This document shows, in pieces, positions 25,071-36,600 of a stretch of 64,000 nt of DNA. Both the position numbers and the translations under genes were made by a program. The notes beneath the pieces were generated by a model. It worked only from the letters and a program-made list of their open reading frames with translations. It was not told the DNA's origin and ran no database searches. The stretch comes from Diphasiastrum complanatum (lineage: Eukaryota > Streptophyta > Lycopodiopsida > Lycopodiales > Lycopodiaceae): assembly GCA_029204225.1 (NCBI GenBank), contig CM055102.1, forward strand, positions 35,892,585 to 35,956,584, given 5' to 3'. Each line of letters opens with the position of its first letter. Within the stretch, counting starts at the first letter, position 1.

Positions 25071-25771
25071 TGTGAAAGTACTGTACTTTAGGACCATAAC
25101 TGGATCTACAAAAGATCCACAAGAGTGATTGGATGCTTGCTTAACAATCTATCACAAAACTAGACACAAAAAAGTTGATCTATATTGGCAATTTGACAAA
25201 CAACAAGCATTAACAATCAAAAGCATTGATAAACATTGAAATCTGAGCCCACACGTGTGTAATACAGGCTGTAGTACGGCCTTCAACCTGAGAAACAAGT
25301 AGAAATTGATTTGGTTTCATTTGGATCACAAAAACTCAATGTACATAGTGAACTAGCTTGAGATTGCCAATGAGCTCCAAAAATTTTCTATCTTCTCACT
25401 ATGGAGAGAGGGAATACATAGCAAATTCGACTTCCTTATTGAAGTTAGGTGGATTTCCAGCATGTAATAAGGAAGTTAACTCACTCTCCTTGACCTAAAA
25501 TGAAACCCTAGTCTATTTCCTAGAGTTATGCTTGGTAGGTAGCTAGTTGGTCAAATTTTCACCTTAAACTTAGGTGTAGGTCCTATAAAGTAGGGATGAC
25601 CACCAAATAGACATGACCAACTCTCTTGACTTGACCTAACCTACATTAGGATGGGTTTCCTATGTGTCATCATGCCCTCACATGTGTGGGACCCACTTGT
25701 GTACACAATTTACACTATTCTACATGGTTTTTGATCAAGCTAGATTTGCCAATTTTTGGCAATTCTTCACA
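25071..25771 (-). repeat. 3' LTR of copy 2
   Basis: 701 bp, TG...CA ends when read on the minus strand. It contains the palindrome CACACGTGTG at about 25251. Confidence 0.95.
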
Positions 25772-25981
25772 CTCCTCCTCAAATTTAGCTTGATCTATTT
25801 ACAACTCTCTTGATAGATGAATGAAAGCTTTTAGAAGTGTCTAAAAAATCCAGCTACAAACAAGGAACTTTTGAGACTCCAATAGAGAATGATGTCCATG
25901 AAGGATCTTTCACCACCTCTTAGAGAATCCCTTACAAGATGTTCCATAAATGTGTCTATATACATGTAGCACACTTCAAAA

Positions 25982-28144
25982 CTAAACATCATGCCAAGCC
26001 ATGGATTCCAAGGCATTTTGTGCACTTGAAGATACATCAATTAAAATATTAAGTGCATAAATAATGTTGCCAAAGACAACTTGTCTTGCTTGATCCATTT
26101 GACTGAGCCTAGATGGCTCCATCTTGATACTCAAGGTTCTCCTTGGAGTCCTCGGGTCTTGAGCTTGATCCTCCACTTGACTTGACTCCAAAACATCAAT
26201 GAATTGAATAATGTGTTGATCCAAATTTGCTTCTTCAAGTTTACAAATCTTCCACTCTTGAAAGATCACATTTCCACCATTGACAAATTCTTTGGTTGAA
26301 AACAAGTAGATTCTACAATCTCTACTTGAAGAGCGAAACACTACCATTATTCCTATCATTGAAATAGGATAATCTTTGGTCCTTACATTGGAATGATCAT
26401 GCACAAAGCATGTGGACACAAAGATTTCCAAAGCAAATGATGTTTCATCTTTTATGACTCTATTCAAGTTATCCAATGAAATTGCTTTATCAACAACAAA
26501 TGTAGATTTCAAAGCATCCCATTTCATTGTCTTGTCATACAAAGCAATAAACACCATGGATCTTAAAGGTAAGAAATAAGTCACCTCATGTCTACTAATA
26601 CTTTCCAAAAAGTATTCAAAGATAGTAGACTCTCCAATGCTCACCACCCTTGCAAGATGCACACTTGAATGGACAATTTGCATGCAATTTGATGACTCGG
26701 CCATTGTCATTGAGGACTCCCTTGGAACTCTCATGCTTTGAGGCTGATCCTCAAGATCTTCCTCCTTTTGATGCTCCTCCTCAATGCAAGCAAGATCACA
26801 CTTTGCCAAGATCTCCTCTTGAGTGATCTCCTCCTTCGCCAAGCTCATTCTTTCAAAAGCAACACTAGCTTCCAACTTAAACAATCTTCCATGTTTAAAT
26901 CCCTTTGCAATGCAAACATCATTCTTCAAGATGAAACAAACACCATGCTTAAAGTGGACATCCAAACCACTCTCTAAGAGTAGACCAACACTAAGCATAT
27001 TCTTGGTGATTGATGGTACATAAAGGACATTTTCTAGATCCATGCATTTTGGGGATTCTAGATACAAAGAGATGGTGCCAACACCATCTATCCTACACTC
27101 TTCATCATTTGCAGTAAAGACAAACTTTTTAGCATCATTGAATGAGTGTAAGGTTGAGAAAAGTTCCTTTTCACAAGACATGTGGGAGCTAGCCCCACTG
27201 TCAATCCACCAATTGTCTCTTGAATTGCTATTGCTTGTTGGTGAGGATGTAGATGCCATCAAAAATACATCTACTTCATCCTCCTCCTCCTCTGCAAGGT
27301 TTCCTTGTTTGTCCTCCTCCACTTGTGCTCTTAGCCTCTTGTAGCATTCAGATGCATAATGCCCCTTCTTTCCACAAAAGAAGCATTTTTGCTTTGACTT
27401 GTCCTTTGAACTTGATGCATCATCCTCTTCTTTGGCCTCCTTTGGATGATTCTTCTTTCCATTGGTCTTCTTTTTGCCCTTGAATGAGAAATTGGCTTTC
27501 TCATCACCAACCTGCAAAGACAAGGAACTCATCCTAGATTTTGCATGGAGCATCCTACACTCTTCAGCCACTAATACACTGTGAAGTTTTTCTATAGTTG
27601 GCAAAGTGTCTTGGATGGCAAAACTTTGGACCAAATTTGCAAAGTCATCTCCTAGACCATTAAGGACAATTTGTACAAGCTCTCCATCATGAATCTTCTC
27701 TCCAATGGAAGCCAACTCCCTATTTAGAGAATTGATTCTGAGTACATAATCTTGTGCACTCTCCTCACTTCTCCTCATGCTTTGAAAAATTTGATTTCTA
27801 AGCATAAGAACTCTAGAAGTGTTGCTAGACTCATAGATTGATTTTAAAGACTCCCAAGCCTCTTTAGCATTAGTACAAGCTGATACTTCTCTCAACAAAT
27901 CATTGCTCACATTCATCTTCACACAATGAAGTGCAAGCCTAGATCTCTTCTTGTATCTAGCTAACTCCTGTGCACCTAGAGGTTCATCTTCATCTTCAAT
28001 CAAGAACTCATAAAGGTCTTGGAGCACTAAGAGTGACTCCATTCTAACCTTCCAAATAGCATAATTTGTAGAATTCAACCTCTCACTAGCTTCTAGAAGG
28101 TATGCTCCAGCAGATCCCATCTTACTAGTGACTTCTACAAACAA
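25982..28144 (-). CDS. Intact Gag-protease polyprotein (720 aa), no integrase/RT
   Basis: An uninterrupted frame of a copia-type Gag. Residues 1 to about 205 are the capsid-like helical region (YAIWKVRMESLL, 'EAWESLKSIYESSNTSRVLM', ELVQIVLNGL). A lysine-rich linker follows, then a CCHC zinc knuckle at C254-C257-H262-C267, and an aspartic protease with D-S-G at 315-317 inside WWIDSGASSH. Residues from about 430 to 590 match no domain I can name, though parts look like severely eroded integrase. Residues 599-631 (VVFRSSSRDCRIYLFSTKEF...VIFQEW) correspond to the linker that normally follows integrase. The frame ends at an eroded pre-RT segment. RT, RNase H and the catalytic integrase core are absent, so mobility would need enzymes in trans. 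The alternative start is the in-frame Met at residue 9. Confidence 0.92.
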   Translation of the reverse strand: MFVEVTSKMGSAGAYLLEASERLNSTNYAIWKVRMESLLVLQDLYEFLIEDEDEPLGAQELARYKKRSRLALHCVKMNVSNDLLREVSACTNAKEAWESLKSIYESSNTSRVLMLRNQIFQSMRRSEESAQDYVLRINSLNRELASIGEKIHDGELVQIVLNGLGDDFANLVQSFAIQDTLPTIEKLHSVLVAEECRMLHAKSRMSSLSLQVGDEKANFSFKGKKKTNGKKNHPKEAKEEDDASSSKDKSKQKCFFCGKKGHYASECYKRLRAQVEEDKQGNLAEEEEDEVDVFLMASTSSPTSNSNSRDNWWIDSGASSHMSCEKELFSTLHSFNDAKKFVFTANDEECRIDGVGTISLYLESPKCMDLENVLYVPSITKNMLSVGLLLESGLDVHFKHGVCFILKNDVCIAKGFKHGRLFKLEASVAFERMSLAKEEITQEEILAKCDLACIEEEHQKEEDLEDQPQSMRVPRESSMTMAESSNCMQIVHSSVHLARVVSIGESTIFEYFLESISRHEVTYFLPLRSMVFIALYDKTMKWDALKSTFVVDKAISLDNLNRVIKDETSFALEIFVSTCFVHDHSNVRTKDYPISMIGIMVVFRSSSRDCRIYLFSTKEFVNGGNVIFQEWKICKLEEANLDQHIIQFIDVLESSQVEDQAQDPRTPRRTLSIKMEPSRLSQMDQARQVVFGNIIYALNILIDVSSSAQNALESMAWHDV

Positions 28145-28894
28145 GAAATAGATTTGATTGACTTGAAACTCACAAAGGTTTCACTCAAATTTGATTTCTA
28201 ATCCAACAAATGGACTTATAATCACAGTTCTATCACTCCCTCACAAAGCTGGAATGAAGATAAGATGAAGTGAAAACTACTTTCAAACAAATCTTGCCAA
28301 GAAATGGATTTGATTGTCTCTAGAAACTCACTAAGGTCTCTCTCTTGTAGTTTTTCACTCAAATTAGATTTTTAATCCAACAAATGGACTTATAATCTCA
28401 GTTCTAGCACTCCCTCACAAAGTTGGAATGAAGATAAGATGATGTGAAATCTACTTACAATCAAATCTTGCCAAATTTGGCTATTTTTGGACAAAAAATG
28501 ACTTAATCTCTTTCTTCCTTCTTGGTGTACTTTCAAGACCTGTTTTTAACCTTAATAGGACTTTAACTCAGCCTAGATTAATTAGATTCCATGAAACAAA
28601 TTCAAATCTAATCAATGGCAAATGATCTTGGTAGATTATCCTAGGATCTCCACCAAAAATTACACCAATAGCTCACAAATTGAATTTTTTTGGATCAAAT
28701 GAATACCATGCATTAAATGCAGGTTCAGAGGTGCCCACACATGTGGACAGTACGGATTTGGACCCCTACCAAGTTTGGGATCAAATATCCTCACCAAAAT
28801 CAAGATTCTAGCTTGCCCTCTCAATACTAGCTTTTAGCACGAAAACTTGCTAAAAATGGATTTGCATTAGATCAATGGCTTATGCTCTTGTACT

Positions 28895-28908
28895 TGGCTC
28901 TGATACCA
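28895..28908 (-). other. Primer-binding site of copy 2
   Basis: TGGTATCAGAGCCA on the minus strand, flush with the 5' LTR at 28909. Confidence 0.92.
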
Positions 28909-29609
28909 TGTGAAAGTACTGTACTTTAGGACCATAAATGGATCTACAAAAGATCCACAAGAGTGATTGGATGCTTGCTTAACAATCTATCAAAAAACTA
29001 GACACAAAAAAGTTGATCTAGATTGGCAATTTGACAAACAACAAGCATTAACAATCAAAAGCATTGATAAACATTGAAATCTGAGCCCACACATGTGTAA
29101 TACAGGCTATAGTACGGCCTTCAACCTGAGAAACAAGTAGAAATTGATTTGGTTTCATTTGGATCACAAAAACTCAATGTACATAGTGAACTAGCTTGAG
29201 ATTGCCAATGAGCTCCAAAAATTTTCTATCTTCTCACTATGGAGAGAGGGAATACATAGCAAATTCGACTTCCTTCTCGAAGTTAGGTGGATTTCCAGCA
29301 TGTAATAAGGAAGTTAACTCACTCTCCTTGACCTAAAATGAAACCCTAGTCTATTTCCTAGAGTTATGCTTGGTAGGTAGCTAGTTGGTCAAATTTTCAC
29401 CTTAAACTTAGGTGTAGGTCCTATAAAGTAGGGATGACCACCAAATAGACATGACCAACTCTCTTGACTTGACCTAACCTACATTAGGATGGGTTTCCTA
29501 TGTGGCATCATGCCCTCACATGTGTGGGACCCACTTGTGTACACAATTTACACTATTCTACATGGTTTTTGATCAAGCTAGATTTGCCAATTTTTGGCAA
29601 TTCTTCACA
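28909..29609 (-). repeat. 5' LTR of copy 2
   Basis: 701 bp, near-identical to 25071-25771. The palindrome CACACGTGTG of the other LTR is mutated to CACATGTG here. Confidence 0.95.
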
Positions 29610-29745
29610 AAAGATAGCACATAGTGTGCCACCTTTTTTATGCTACTACTTAATGTTTAAAATTAAGAATGTGGTTTAATACATAGTTAAAATTTTCACA
29701 AAGTAAAAAAAATTCAAATTGAAATTCCTTATTGCATCCTCCAAG

Positions 29746-30160
29746 GATAGCATGTCGGCATGCTATCTTATCTTTAAAAAAAAAAAAATTCCGACGTGCC
29801 GCTTAGCACGCCAACGTGCTATCTTTGGAGGCTCTTTGGAGGCTACAAAAAAAATTTCTTATTTCATATAGCATGTCGGCGTCCTATCTTTAAAGGCAAC
29901 AAAAAAAAATTAGTTGTTTTACTTAGCACATTGGCTTACTATGTTTGGAGATTGAAATAAATATTCTGAAATAATGTTTTTACTCAAAATTTGGTTCTCA
30001 AATGTGGCAAAATAGCTTTTATAATTTACTCGACTAGCACATCGACATGCTAGTCGAATCAGCTTTAAAAAGAAATTTATTTTTTCAAAAGTTCTTCAAA
30101 AAAAACTTTTTTTTTGTAATAAAAAATTTGCAGGATTGCATGTCGGCATGCTAACTTTTA
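29746..30160. repeat. Dispersed palindromic motif TAGCATGTCGGCATGCTA
   Basis: GATAGCATGTCGGCATGCTATC at 29746-29767 is a palindrome with a TCGG centre. Diverged copies follow at about 29797-29825, 29869-29890, 29925-29945, 30033-30056 (itself a near-perfect palindrome, CGACTAGCA...TGCTAGTCG) and 30134-30155. Several are followed by TATCTTTGGAGG. All lie inside the TIR element. Confidence 0.7.
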
Positions 30161-30515
30161 CAACTAAGAGTAAACCTATATTTATAGAGTAACAAAGTAT
30201 TTGTGATGAAGCTATTTAGAATTTGATGGATAGTCAATTGTTTAAGTATGAATCAGGCCACAATTATTGTTCTTAAAAAATCAGGTAGTGGCATAAAAAG
30301 TGTAGCACACCATGTGCTACCATTTTGCTAGATCATGGGTAGAAGAAACTCACAAAACTCGCATAATGTCAAAACTCTATCCATTTTCAATCAAAATTGC
30401 ATATCAGAAGGGTGTTAAGCCCAAGGGAATCATCATTAATATATCGGTGAAGATAGCATAAGCTCATTATGTTCTCACATTTGTCATAATGGATCTATTG
30501 GAATTACCAAGTAGT

Positions 30516-31030
30516 TGTGAAAATTTAAGATTCAATATGATCCTAAATATAGATGTAGGCACAATAGAAGATGCACAAAAACAAATGTCAAATTTGTAGA
30601 CAATTCTACACATAGAATTTCTAGTGTGATCAAAATAATTGTACCCAAACAAGAGAAAGCTATTCAACATATGAAAAGATTTGATCCAATTCCCTATTAA
30701 TAGGCCATAAAATAGCCAGAAATTATTTACTACCACTCTCCACTAGAGATAGATCAAGCTTACAACAAGTATTCTACGAATAAGTAGAAGAGAACCAAAA
30801 ATAATGAGATAATATTCACTCCAAGCATTCCAAAAGTAGAATGCCACTTAGGTTCTACATTTTCCATGCCCTATCTATTATTTATAGTTGAAATTGATGA
30901 CTTCCTCTCCTCTCTCTAGAGTCATTTGGCCTAGCTTATCCAAAACTTGACCTAAAATAGTCATATTGGCCAAAACTGTCAAGTAAAACTAAAAATGGAC
31001 TTTTACATGACTAATTGACTAAGTGAATGG
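30516..31030 (-). repeat. Degenerate solo or truncated LTR
   Basis: Minus-strand sequence is recognisably related to the LTR at 57295-57818. Both share the word order ...GACTAT..., GAGAGAGGAG..GTCATC, TATAAATA, TTGATC.AACTAGAAATT, 'CAAATTTGACATTTGTTTTT', GTGCATCTTCTATTGTGCCTA and ATTTA.GATCAT. The ends are eroded and no internal region is attached. Confidence 0.6.
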
Positions 31031-31748
31031 AACCAACTTTAAAATTGGTCATGTACCCATTTAAAACTCGCTTAAAATAGGATCAAAGATCATGAAACAC
31101 AAAAATGTCCACATAGAAAGCACTCTCCCACCCAAGCTCACATAGCACTGTTAGGGAAAATATGGATGGAGTGAATGGATGAGTTGAATAATTGGATCGG
31201 AACGATCCTACACCGCTCGAATGCGATGGTCGACTGATTCCCTCACTGCGTGCACTACTACAATAGTAGGCGAACACAAAACTGATCTTAATTTTGTTTA
31301 TCAGAAGCAGAAGAGCAGACAATTGGACAAAGCAATAAGAGAGTCAAATAGAAAACAAGAAGCATGCAACACTGAAAAAATTTGGACGCAAAATCAGACA
31401 GTAATTTATTCAAATTGAATGTATAAAAATACAAGTCAGATGATATTCATGAGCACAAAACAATAGCTGATGAAATCGCTTGCTCACAAAGCTAATCACG
31501 ATCAGTAATAGCTATGAGTTTATTCTGACAATCAGTCTGAAAGGAAGGGAACGGATGCATGAAAGCATCTACTGTGTCTGTCTCTGATAAGCTGGCATCT
31601 CACAGTTATGTGTGCTTGAGCGTATATCAAATCAATTTATCTTGTCTTGTTATTATGATATGTTTATCTCTATTTCTATATACAATTCACAACTATGCAG
31701 ATGTAACTACTAAGAGAGTGGCTTGGAGTCGTTGCGCCGTCTGGAGTA
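31031..31748. other. Intergenic, no gene recognised
   Basis: Only short frames occur. GATTG at 31749-31753 is the target duplication of the LTR that follows. Confidence 0.4.
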
Positions 31749-31753
31749 GATTG

Positions 31754-32408
31754 TGTGAAAAATACAGATCCTAAGTGGATCTAAACTCCAAGATCATTGG
31801 CTTGAATGCTTGCACTCCAAACTACATAAGCTAGGAATTGGCAACACATTCTATGCTACCTAGAATGCAAAGAACTTGATCAAAAAGCATTTATCACAAA
31901 TGGAAACTTCCATAAACATCAAGTGCGGCCCAAAATAGCATTATACAGTCCATAATACATCAGCCTATCACTTTTGGAAAGCACCTAAGATCATACACAA
32001 TAGCTTGAAGACAATACACACAACAATGCTCTCAATGGAGGAAGAAACAATGACAATGATCTATTGATCTCAATGAAGCATACAAAAGGTTTCTCCAACC
32101 TGTTTTCCACGACTTCCCTACTATTTATGGATGAGGAAGATGACTCTCTCTCCTCTCTCTAGAAGGTACTTGACCCTAGATATTCCCTATATAGGAAAAA
32201 TAGCTAAAAATGGCTTATATGACCAAAATATATCAAAATGGTCTCATTTTGAAGGGTATGAAGTTTGACACTTCATCATACTGAAAAAATACAGTAAATA
32301 AAAACATTGTGGCCTGGTTCACACGTGTGAAACTCCAGAACCAAAACTATTTACAATTTTAGCCAATTTAGGCCTCAAACTAGCTAGGAAATGTTGACAA
32401 TTTTCACA
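31754..32408 (-). repeat. 3' LTR of copia element B (displaced half)
   Basis: 655 bp with TG...CA ends. It differs from the LTR at 42169-42823 at two positions by my count, but lies in the opposite orientation. A polypurine tract (GAAGAGGGAG) immediately upstream on the minus strand identifies it as a 3' LTR whose internal region extends to higher coordinates. The flank GATTG (31749-31753) is the reverse complement of CAATC at 42164-42168. Confidence 0.93.
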
Positions 32409-32485
32409 CTCCCTCTTCAACATTGGATGCTAGTTTCAACATAGTCTTTGAGCACATTGTTCGGGGTTTTACGGCGGGTTGAAGA

Positions 32486-33691
32486 CAAAAAGAGAAGCAC
32501 TGGTGCACGGTTTCTAGTTTATAGAGGCTTGTTAAGCTCAACAGAGAGATTATTAGCCTGTGCATAGCATCAGATAGGGAAAAATTTGGTGAAAAATTGA
32601 CAATTTCGAAGCCAGCTGAAAATTGAAACCGGACTTGGTGTTACGATTTTTATACATAACTGGTGATTTCTTCGCTGTTTGTGCACCGTTTTGGATGCCA
32701 TAAGGACAGGAAGGAAGCTAATCACACTTTCAATCAGCCATGGAGAGATTCTGAGGTTTATGTCAGAGATTTGTCTCCAGACAGTTAACCTAGCAGATTT
32801 GCGGTAAAAAGGTGAAAAAGCCACTTTGTCAAGTTGAGCTAAAATCACCGTTTCTCCACGGAATTTCCTGAATGAACACTCTATAGTCATGGATTCAGTA
32901 GGGCGACCCTGCTCCAGGCCTCAGATCGTGCTCAAAACGATCCACAGGAGAGCTTGATCTGATGTTTTTCAGAGAAGGGAGACGCGGCCACAAGCAGGAA
33001 AGTCGCGGGCAGTTCGCGCGCCCAACGCGATGAAGAACTCAGTGTACCGAAGATCTTAGCATCTGCAGGAGTTTGGTTCGATGCCCAGATGTACTTTGAA
33101 CCTTTAGATGAGATGTCAAATGAATCAACGGTCCAGAATCTGTGATGGGAGAGAAATGTGAACCACAAGATTTGGTTCAGCCATTGGATGAGCTTTAAAC
33201 AGGGTCCTGAAGAATTGAAGTGCATTCTAGCATTCAACTTCATTAAAAATTTTCATACTGAAAGTTGAGTTGGGTCCCTTCACAAGTGAAGAGTGAAGTT
33301 TCTTCAAAGTGAAGAAACAGTTCAAAAGCTAGAAAAGTCCCTATTTTTGGGTCCTTTGCCCGTTTTGACCCAAACGAAAGGCTATAACCTCCAAACGAAG
33401 GGCACCTGGATTGTACCTGCAAGTACGGTACAGCAAAACAGAGCGGTTGCAACAGAGAAAGTCTTCGGAGTACGCCAGAAGTAGTTTCACCATTCCACTG
33501 GGCACGTTGTTGGGAGTTGACGACTGAGTGCATTTTGGAAGGCGACGTCGATTTGGCTTTCAAATTGGTGGAAAAGCGGCGAGTGGCCTGGTAAAAAAAA
33601 AAGTGCAGGTCATTATTTTCAACTTCTGACATCACTATTGGCCTCGACATACTGTTCTTAGCCTAAGGCAGAAGTTTCAAGCAGTTTTGCG
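32486..33691 (+). other. Leader (5' untranslated region) of copia element 3
   Basis: About 1.2 kb without a significant frame lies between the proposed inversion breakpoint and the gag ATG at 33692. The primer site expected at its start is not here. It lies at 46681-46691, beside the matching 5' LTR, in the opposite orientation. Confidence 0.6.
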
Positions 33692-36600
33692 ATGGCAAAC
33701 ATGGGAGAGTCCATTTTGAGTGAAAGTAGCAAATTGGACGGGATTTCCAACTATGCAGTGTGGAAATTCAAAATAAAAAACATACTGATGGAGAAAGATG
33801 TATGGGAAGTCGTCACAGGTGATGAGAGAAGGCCGCCAAATGAAGCAAACATCAAAGTGTTCGACAAAAAGATGAGGAAAACTTTGACCTTCATTAACTT
33901 GTCAGTGAAGGATCACATCATTACCCACATTTGTGATGCTATTACACCCAGACAGGCATGGGATGTGCTAAAGGAGCAGTTCGAGACGTCAAATCCGTCA
34001 AGAATCATGTTTCTGAAGTCAAAGTTGAATAGTGCCCGCATGGAACAAGGAGAGCACATTCAGACGTACATGACCAGAATCAAGACAATGAGAGATGAAC
34101 TGCATTCTATTGGAGCTGAGCACATACGTGATGTGGAGCTGGTGCATAATGCATTATGCGGCATTGAAGAACCCTATCAGATGTTTGTGAGCAGAATAGC
34201 ATCAAGAGAAAGACTGCCAGCCTTTGACGAGCTCACAGGAATCTTGATGCAGGAAGAGCAATGACGAGAAATGGTGAAAGCTAGACGTCAAAATATTGAT
34301 GATCAGGCACTTGCGACATGCCAAAAACAAGGCAAGGGCAAGGGCAAGAAGAAGACTAAGCAGCAATTGGCCAAGTCTCAGGAGGATGAGGGATCTTCCA
34401 GCAAAACTAAGAAGAAAGGCAAGTGCTTCCATTGTGGTAAAAAGGGCCACTGGAAGAGTGAATGTCGCAAATTCCTGGCGGAACAAGGCAAGGGAAAACC
34501 AAAACAAGCAGGTAACCTTGTCGATGAAGGTGAGATTGAAGACTCTAGCATCTTCATATCTGCATTGTCATCTAATCAAGATGATCAAGCATGGTATATT
34601 GACTCAGGAGCCACAAGACACATGACAGGTAACAAGAACTGGTTCAGTAGTTTGAAGGCATTGGATAATGGGACATCTGTTTCACAAGCAAATGGTGAAG
34701 TGTGCATGATCAAGGGGATAGGCACAGTTTCAATCCAACTACCTGATGGCAAAAGAAGGATGATCAGGGAGGTACTTTACGTACCAGGTTTGAAGAAAAA
34801 TCTACTTTCTGTTGGAGTCATTACTGATCAAAAGTTGAAAGTAGAATTCACCCATGATCGTTGCTTTGTGAAGGATGCAAACCAAAAGTTCAAAATTATT
34901 GCGAATGGAGTAAGAGAGCCCAATACAAAATTGTACAGGTTGAATGCTATAATCAAGGGACAACATGGACTTGTATCATCCGTTCCTTCGCAAATTGAGT
35001 TGTGGCACAAGAGGCTTGGTCACTTGAACTTGGGAAGCCTCAGTTTGATGAGAAAATTGGAGATGGTAACTGGACTACCTACCATAGAAGATCACTTGAA
35101 ATCGATGTGCGAATCTTGTATATATGGGAAGCAGCTTCGAGAGAAGTTCAATAAACGGGGTGTTGCAAGAGCAAAGAACATCCTGAATTTAATCCACACA
35201 GATTTATGCGGGCCCATGAGGACCATGTCCTTAGGAAAAGCCTTCTATTTCATGACCTTTATTGATGATATGTCACATAAGACGTGGATCTACTTCTTGA
35301 AGAAGAAATCAGATGCTTTTGATAACTTCAAGAACTTCAAAAACTTGGTCGAAAATCAGACAGGTAAGAAGATCAAAGTCCTAAGATCAGATAGTGGAGG
35401 TGAGTATAAGTCTAATGACTTCAATGATCTTTGTGATCAATGTGGGATTAAACGACAATTTACGCAAGCTCATACTCCTACTCTCAATGGTGTAGTTGAG
35501 CGCAAAAATTGTACGATTGTGGAAAGTGCCAGATCTATGCTAGCTGAGATGAAATTACCAAAAGATTTTTGGTCAGAAGCATGTAGCACGGCAGTGTATC
35601 TTCAAAATAGAAGTCCTACCATTGCCATACCAAAAATAACACCTGAGGAAGCATTCACAAAGAAGAAGCCAAAGGTGAACCACTTGTGAATCTTTGGATG
35701 TAAGGCCTTTGTACATATTCCTAAGGAAGAAAGACGTAAACTTGATGTAAAAGCTATCAAGTGCGTATTCCTAGGATATGATGATCGCGTGAAGGGCTAT
35801 AGATGTTTTGATCCAATCGAAAACAAAATCCATATAAGCTGAGATGTTATCTTTGATGAATCCAAGATGTATGAAGACGAAGATGCTGAGAAGATAGACA
35901 CATCCAGTAGGAAAAATGGTATAGTGAGGATACCACCTGATGATGATCCATTCATTGACCTTCCGAGTGATGAACATGAGGATACATCTCAAGATACTAC
36001 TACTCAACCTCAAGAAACAGGTTGGAGAGGTAGGGACAAACCTTTTGGTGCAAGAAGGATTGAAATTGCAGGTGACAAACGCAAGGAGAAGGATGTTACG
36101 TGGGATACATTTTCACCAGGAAGCCGATCACCTGACAGAAAGCTCCCTAAGTGGTTTGAGAGATTGATGGAGAGCCGCGATATAGATGACTTTCCAGGAT
36201 CATCTAACCAGGGAGAGCTACGAAGATCAACAAGAGAGAAGATACTACCTGAGAGTTATGAAGCAAATTATGCTATGTTATCCAACATTATTCAAAGCAA
36301 AGAACCTTCGACTTATGGTGAAGCGAAGGATAATGACATTTGGATCAAGGCCATGGGAGAGGAGATGGAGTCAATTGCTAAGCATAGCACATGGGACTTA
36401 GTAGAACCACCACTTGGCAAGAAACCCATTGGTTGCAAATGGGTATACAGAACTAAGTACCATGCAGATGAAAGCATAGCAAAGCACAAAGCAAGATTGG
36501 TAATCAAAGGGTACGCACAAAATAAAGGCATTGACTATGAGGAGACCTTTGCGCCGGTGTGTAAGTGGAATACTCTACGTCTACTTATTGCTTTAGCTTC

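Larger units (their letters stand above)
25071..29609 (-). mobile_element. Complete non-autonomous Gag-protease copia element, copy 2
   Basis: Two 701-bp LTRs (25071-25771 and 28909-29609) differ at eight positions by my count. The flanking five bases are AAAGA on both sides (25066-25070 and 29610-29614), a target-site duplication. On the minus strand the order is 5' LTR, primer site flush with it, leader, one 720-codon frame, a polypurine tract (TTTGAGGAGGAG), and 3' LTR. The total is 4539 bp, which is short for a copia element because the integrase core, RT and RNase H are missing. It resembles the class of plant LTR elements known as TR-GAG: terminal repeats and Gag without Pol. Confidence 0.95.
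25008..30385. mobile_element. Non-autonomous long-TIR element, split by LTR element copy 2
   Basis: Ignoring the nested element (25071-29614), about 830 bp remain with long imperfect inverted ends. The left side reads 'GCATTTTGCGAG', AGTTTTTTTCTTGCCATCATT and, after the insertion, GATAGCACATAGTGTGC and ATGCTACTACTT. The right end (30283-30385), reverse complemented, gives 'ATTATGCGAGTTTTGTGAG', TCTTCTACCCATGAT, GGTAGCACATGGTGTGC and ATGCCACTACC. Inverted arms of about 100 bp or more suggest a MULE-like or foldback element. I found no transposase and could not fix the outer ends or the target duplication. Confidence 0.55.
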
